64,000 nucleotides of DNA from Gari tellinella. Taxonomy: Eukaryota > Mollusca > Bivalvia > Cardiida > Psammobiidae. The notes under the pieces were generated by a model. The model had not been told where the DNA came from, ran no database searches, and saw only the letters and a list, made by a program, of their open reading frames with translations. Numbering within the stretch: the first letter of the stretch is position 1; each line of letters begins with the position of its first letter. Shown here in pieces: positions 60,302 through 64,000 of this stretch. Location: positions 124,001-188,000 of the forward strand of contig OV277864.1 of the NCBI GenBank assembly GCA_922989275.2. Direction: 5' to 3'. Both the position numbers and the translations under genes were made by a program.

Positions 60302-62150
60302 CGCTTGAATGAGTCATAGCCTAACAATTTCTCACCGTTGCAGACTATTTCGATCTACATAACATTACAGGTGCAAAACATTTAACCCTTACTGCGCGAA
60401 AGACCAGTATATACATCCTGTGCAATCAGTATGGACCCAGATCAGAGGGATCCTGATTGAGCCCTATTTTCTAGGTCTGCAATGCTTGCAGTAGTTCCGA
60501 AACCCCAACACAGACAATAATGTAATTTGGTCACCTTCCAAAAATGGAAGAATCCCTTTGCACAGTAGGCAAGGTAAGGGTTAGTATTGCACCGTGACAT
60601 ACAGGTTACATGTGACTCGCTCAACTGACCGTTTCACACACAGACCATCAATATAGGTACAATCAGCCGTCAATGAATTGTGACGTAATCACATTCCTTA
60701 TCCTGTTCCAAACAATTTGATTGGTTGCACATTCGCGCTTGAAAGTAACTACCAATCAACGCTTAGTACACCGATACCGAAGACCATGTATACAAGTCAT
60801 TGACCGATAGTAATAGTAAATCTGCCAAATAAGGATTGGATAGTGTGGCGTTTTGCAAGTTCTGCGCAGCCCATTGCGCAAGAGACATCTACCGGCCTGT
60901 TTTGACTGGCATCGGAAAAACACAACAATGTCTGGAGCTAACAGTTTGGAAAAAATGAGATTGTAGGACAGAAATTCAAATGAAAGGTAAGTCAAAATAC
61001 TTTATAGTGTGTACAAATGTATAAAGGGCATGTGTGTTACTGAAACATATCATGTCACCCCCTCAATTAGGGAAATACCGAGTTACATTACAAAATCACG
61101 TGCTGTTTATATGTCACGCATGTGACCATGTCAGTTTACACAGTACTTAGGTCAACACATTTTCACCAAAACATAAACAAGCACGTTGAAGTCCCATTAT
61201 ACACCTCAAAGCAGATTGAAAGAAAAGCAGAAAGCTTCTGAAGAAACTTTCCGCTTCACGTTCAGCCAGCTTTGCAGGTAGATAGGTCATATGTGCAGTG
61301 GCTGCACAATAGTGATGTTACCAGCTTTCTGTTGAATAACTCAGTGCATTATATACAAAATAGAGACACACAAAAAACAAGCTGTAAATACAAACAACAC
61401 ATGTGACATACCGACCCAGACACAACAGTTCAGAAACTGACCAGACGCCATATTGTTGGTTCCTGATCTGGATCCAAAACTTCTTACAGACATCTTATGA
61501 ACACACACATTCTACATACAATACTGAAAGCATCGTGTGTTTAACTTGTTATTCCGTATAGGTGGTAATGTTCTCTACCATCTAGCAGACATTTACAGAG
61601 CCAGTTATGTTGCTTAAGGTAGACAGGACAAGAAAGCAGAATGCGCCTTCAGGCGTCCTCCGTCTGTCTCTCCTTCCATCCACCACAAGCAGTCACCAGC
61701 CTTCAAACTAAAAGCAAAATACAAAGGTTACAAAGTTTATAACTCCTTTTGACAATTTTGATTAGTTTTGCTCTAGATCCATACATATAGTAGGCCTATA
61801 TATGCACATAGCCTATATAGTACATATAATAATAAATAAATCAACAAATCAAGTGAACACATACATATAATCATATATCCTCACATCAACAATAGATATT
61901 CTTAACCAGTTACTCCATAATAAGCTCTACATAGTAGAGGTAGCTTAAAGCAAACTGAAAGCACAGGAGAACACATGCCATGGGAGCATTCTACCTTGTT
62001 TTAAAGGAAAACGGACAGCTGGTGATAAATATCTTTTAAATGAAAGATATTGAAAAAAAATCGCCTTCTGCCTTTGAAATTTTGAAAAATAATAAAAAAT
62101 GAAGTAGTTAGAGCCGTTTAAACTTTGTGATATATGACTGTGCAAGCGAC
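60302..62150. other. Intergenic DNA, no gene recognised
   Basis: AT-rich sequence with frequent stops in all frames. The open frames at 60442-60624, 60756-60995 and 61945-62145 (minus) show no family resemblance, no codon structure I can defend and no promoter. A TA-rich low-complexity stretch lies at about 61780-61880. Confidence 0.6.
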
Positions 62151-62157
62151 CATGGGG

Positions 62158-62211
62158 GCCGCCATTTTGTTTACCTGTGTGACGTAACTAAGGCCTTCCG
62201 CGACCTTCCGG
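62158..62211. promoter_or_regulatory. Possible housekeeping-type promoter
   Basis: GCCGCCATTTTG (62158-62169, a YY1 consensus), TGACGTAA (62180-62187, CRE/ATF-like) and CTTCCGG (62205-62211, ETS-like) cluster within 55 bp. Such trios mark TATA-less metazoan promoters. The remnant frame at 62275 lies just to the right. Function is inferred from motifs only. Confidence 0.35.
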
Positions 62212-62274
62212 TTATAGCGAGTCTAACCGGGAATGCCGTAGAGTGCGCGGAATTGACCTCGATAACATTAATAA

Positions 62275-62655
62275 ACTGAAATACTGAGAAAAATTGGGCA
62301 TGTGGAGGAAGGTGAAAACACTTTAGAACTTCAGTGTTACGATTTCGATCCTAAATTATCAGAGAATGTAATATTAGAAGACAGAGACTACGACGGGTCG
62401 GGCGAAGAGAAAGCGCATTCGCCGGACGAATTTGCGACTGCCATTCTTGTGTATAAATGCCTACAAAGGAGGTTAATACTTGCTGAAGAACAAATGAAAT
62501 GACGATTGGGTGTCTTGGTGACAATGAGTGCATAGCAGAACCATCAAAATTTCGAGCTATTAGTGCTTAATCCAGCCATACTTGAGGTAGCGTATATCAG
62601 GCAAATATCATAGGACACCGGAATCGGGCACGGATACTCTTGATAATATTTGCAT
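62275..62655 (+). pseudogene. Decayed coding stretch, family uncertain
   Basis: The frame is open from 62275 to a TGA at 62500-62502 with an acidic, protein-like composition. It has no in-frame ATG near its beginning; the ATG at 62300 is in another frame. Past the stop the same frame still reads protein-like (FELLVLNPAILEVAYIRQIS at 62551-62610) but is broken by several more stops. From memory this weakly recalls the cysteine-rich C-terminal domain of P2X7-like invertebrate proteins, but the cysteine pattern is not clear. It could also be a first exon plus chance similarity. Confidence 0.3.
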
Positions 62656-62699
62656 ACTGGTTGTGAATAAAGGCATCGAAGCCCTGTGACTTTCGAAAA

Positions 62700-63390
62700 A
62701 AGTTTCTCCGATATATTTAGTCTTATCTGTTAATATTTCCGTAAATATTAATCATAAACATCTTATGAGCCCGTAAAAGCGCGACTTTATCTATTCCCTG
62801 ATAAGCGCGGCTTTCCGCGGGTTACGAGTCCTCTATTGAGCGGCTAAAATCTCATTCTTCTACTGAAATTTTACTGTCCGTAAAGTGTGTTCAAATATCT
62901 TCCGAAATCCCAAATCTAATTATTGGGGTTGCTACACAATGAATTGCATAAAAAGAGGCTTAGGTCATTAGGTGTGACCTATTGTTGATCGGTGATCTCC
63001 GTAAGACGTGCATACGATACTGCACGCACTACTCGTCACTTTTCGGAAAGTATGATCTGTCAACTTATGAAATATGCAGATAAGTTATCACACGAAAGTT
63101 TCTAACTGTTCCTGAGGTCAACATCTAAATATAGTTAACCAATGGAATCGCGGAATTCCATAGAGCACGCTCCACATGCATGCTATCTACAAAAATATCA
63201 CAGGGGGATGCCGCTTGACCGTTGCGTCACACACCGGATGCGGGGGTAATAAAGTTTCGGCTCGGGAATAAAAGCTTCGGCTCATCAAAAGTAAGCATAA
63301 TCCTAGGCGGTAGACAGAAATATCAAACAACTAATTAACCAATCAAACAAATCACATCTGCAGGTCTGTGACAATTCTTAACTGTCCCAT
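62700..63390. other. Intergenic DNA, nothing recognised
   Basis: No open frame of note, no RNA gene signature and no repeat structure that I can see. Confidence 0.5.
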
Positions 63391-63394
63391 CTCG

Positions 63395-64000
63395 CAACTC
63401 GGATTCTCATCTAGATCCAAACTGTAAAAATGAAACGATAAAACTCAGCTGTGAATCATTTTGGATCCTGATGAGAACCAAGCTACTCGGCGTCTCATCT
63501 ACACCAAAAGTGTGTAAAACTGGAAAGAAAGTAAAAATTGAATAATGCAAAGGTGTCAAACAGTTTGGATCCTGATGCAGTGCCGATCTACACGGTGTCT
63601 GATCAAAATCCAAACTGATTGCGTAGGAATTCACGTGAGAAAAAAACACTAATATATATCAAACAGTTACGACGCCGAGACACTCAACATTGTGATCGGG
63701 ATCCAAACTGTCTGAATTTATACCAAAGGAATATTTCTTCATAAAATGTAAATCTGTTTAGATCTTGATCAGATGGCGAGCTACTCGGCGTCTCATCTTC
63801 ATCTAAATCGCTTTTGTAAAACTATAATAAAAAATAATTGAATGTATTCCAAAAGTTTAAACAGTTTGGATCCTGATGCAGTGCCGATCTACACGGCGTC
63901 TGATCAAAATCCAAACTGATTGCGTAGGAATTCATGTGAAAATAAATTCTAATAGATATCAAACCGTTACGACGCAGAGGCACTCAACATTGTGATCGGG
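63395..64000. repeat. Tandem imperfect palindromes with 301-bp higher-order period
   Basis: Modules of about 50-57 bp at roughly 63395, 63455, 63561, 63668, 63755, 63862 and 63967 begin with TTTGGATCCTGAT-like sequence and end with its complement (ATCCAAACTG). Between the ends lie GCCGATCTACACGG, GCTACTCGGCGTCTCATC or ACGACGCCGAGACACTC. CAGTTTGGATCCTGATGCAG recurs exactly at 63561 and 63862, giving a 301-bp period of three modules. The array runs off the window. A short minus-strand open frame at 63407-63649 is a by-product. Confidence 0.75.

Noticed and set aside
60442..62145. Short minus-strand open frames at 60442, 60756 and 61945
   Set aside because: Chance-length frames in AT-rich DNA without family resemblance or promoter context.
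62302..62502. 62302-62502 as an intact 66-residue gene
   Set aside because: Its first codon is GTG and no in-frame ATG precedes it, so it is not a normal eukaryotic start.

Overview
This window is metazoan nuclear DNA. The evidence is canonical CCCTAA telomere hexamers, long microsatellites, a core promoter with TATA box and initiator, and a metazoan histone-type mRNA 3' end. An invertebrate is likely, but I cannot name the phylum from sequence alone.

Positions 1-55645 are one head-to-tail tandem array of a unit of about 1,585 bp. It is already in progress at the left edge and holds 36 units, one of them truncated. Each unit carries one minus-strand, intronless 110-codon gene for a small protein I do not recognise. 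The protein has a basic, helix-prone body (residues 1-90) and an acidic Ser/Asp/Tyr tail (residues 91-110). Each gene has a compact setup: an E2F-like site, a TATA box, an initiator 32 nt downstream of the TATA box, a 5'UTR of about 30 nt and a 3'UTR of about 40 nt. It then ends in a near-perfect replication-dependent histone stem-loop (GGCCCTTTTCAGAGCC) followed by a purine-rich U7-type element (AGAAAGAT). No AATAAA signal lies close behind. This looks like a histone-style, S-phase-type gene cluster whose product is not a core or linker histone. That is the main discovery candidate here. The rest of each unit is a G-quadruplex motif, about 370 bp of GTA/GTT microsatellite, and AT-rich spacer.

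The array has its own history. A 12-unit block of about 19.05 kb (near 9.0-28.07 kb) is repeated almost perfectly (28.07-47.12 kb), including its disabled gene copies and nearly all microsatellite lengths. One unit (52380-52895) was cut short by a microhomology deletion. The last unit (54449-55645) is the most diverged. Five copies are disabled: two lost their start codon, two carry the same nonsense codon, and one has a frameshift.

Positions 55641-59255 are a non-coding 3.6-kb block bounded by TTAGGGTT on the left and five CCCTAA units on the right. It has imperfect inverted termini and many GGGTCCCT/AGGGACCC modules, so it is either a transposable element or captured subtelomeric sequence. 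Positions 59255-59963 are a scrambled remnant of array units. Positions 59962 to about 60100 look like the 3' tail of a non-LTR retrotransposon on the minus strand.

Positions 60100-64000 are ordinary intergenic DNA. They contain a possible housekeeping-type promoter (YY1, CRE and ETS motifs, 62158-62211), a decayed coding stretch beside it, and a family of roughly 57-bp imperfect palindromes. These palindromes become a tandem array with a 301-bp higher-order period at 63395-64000.
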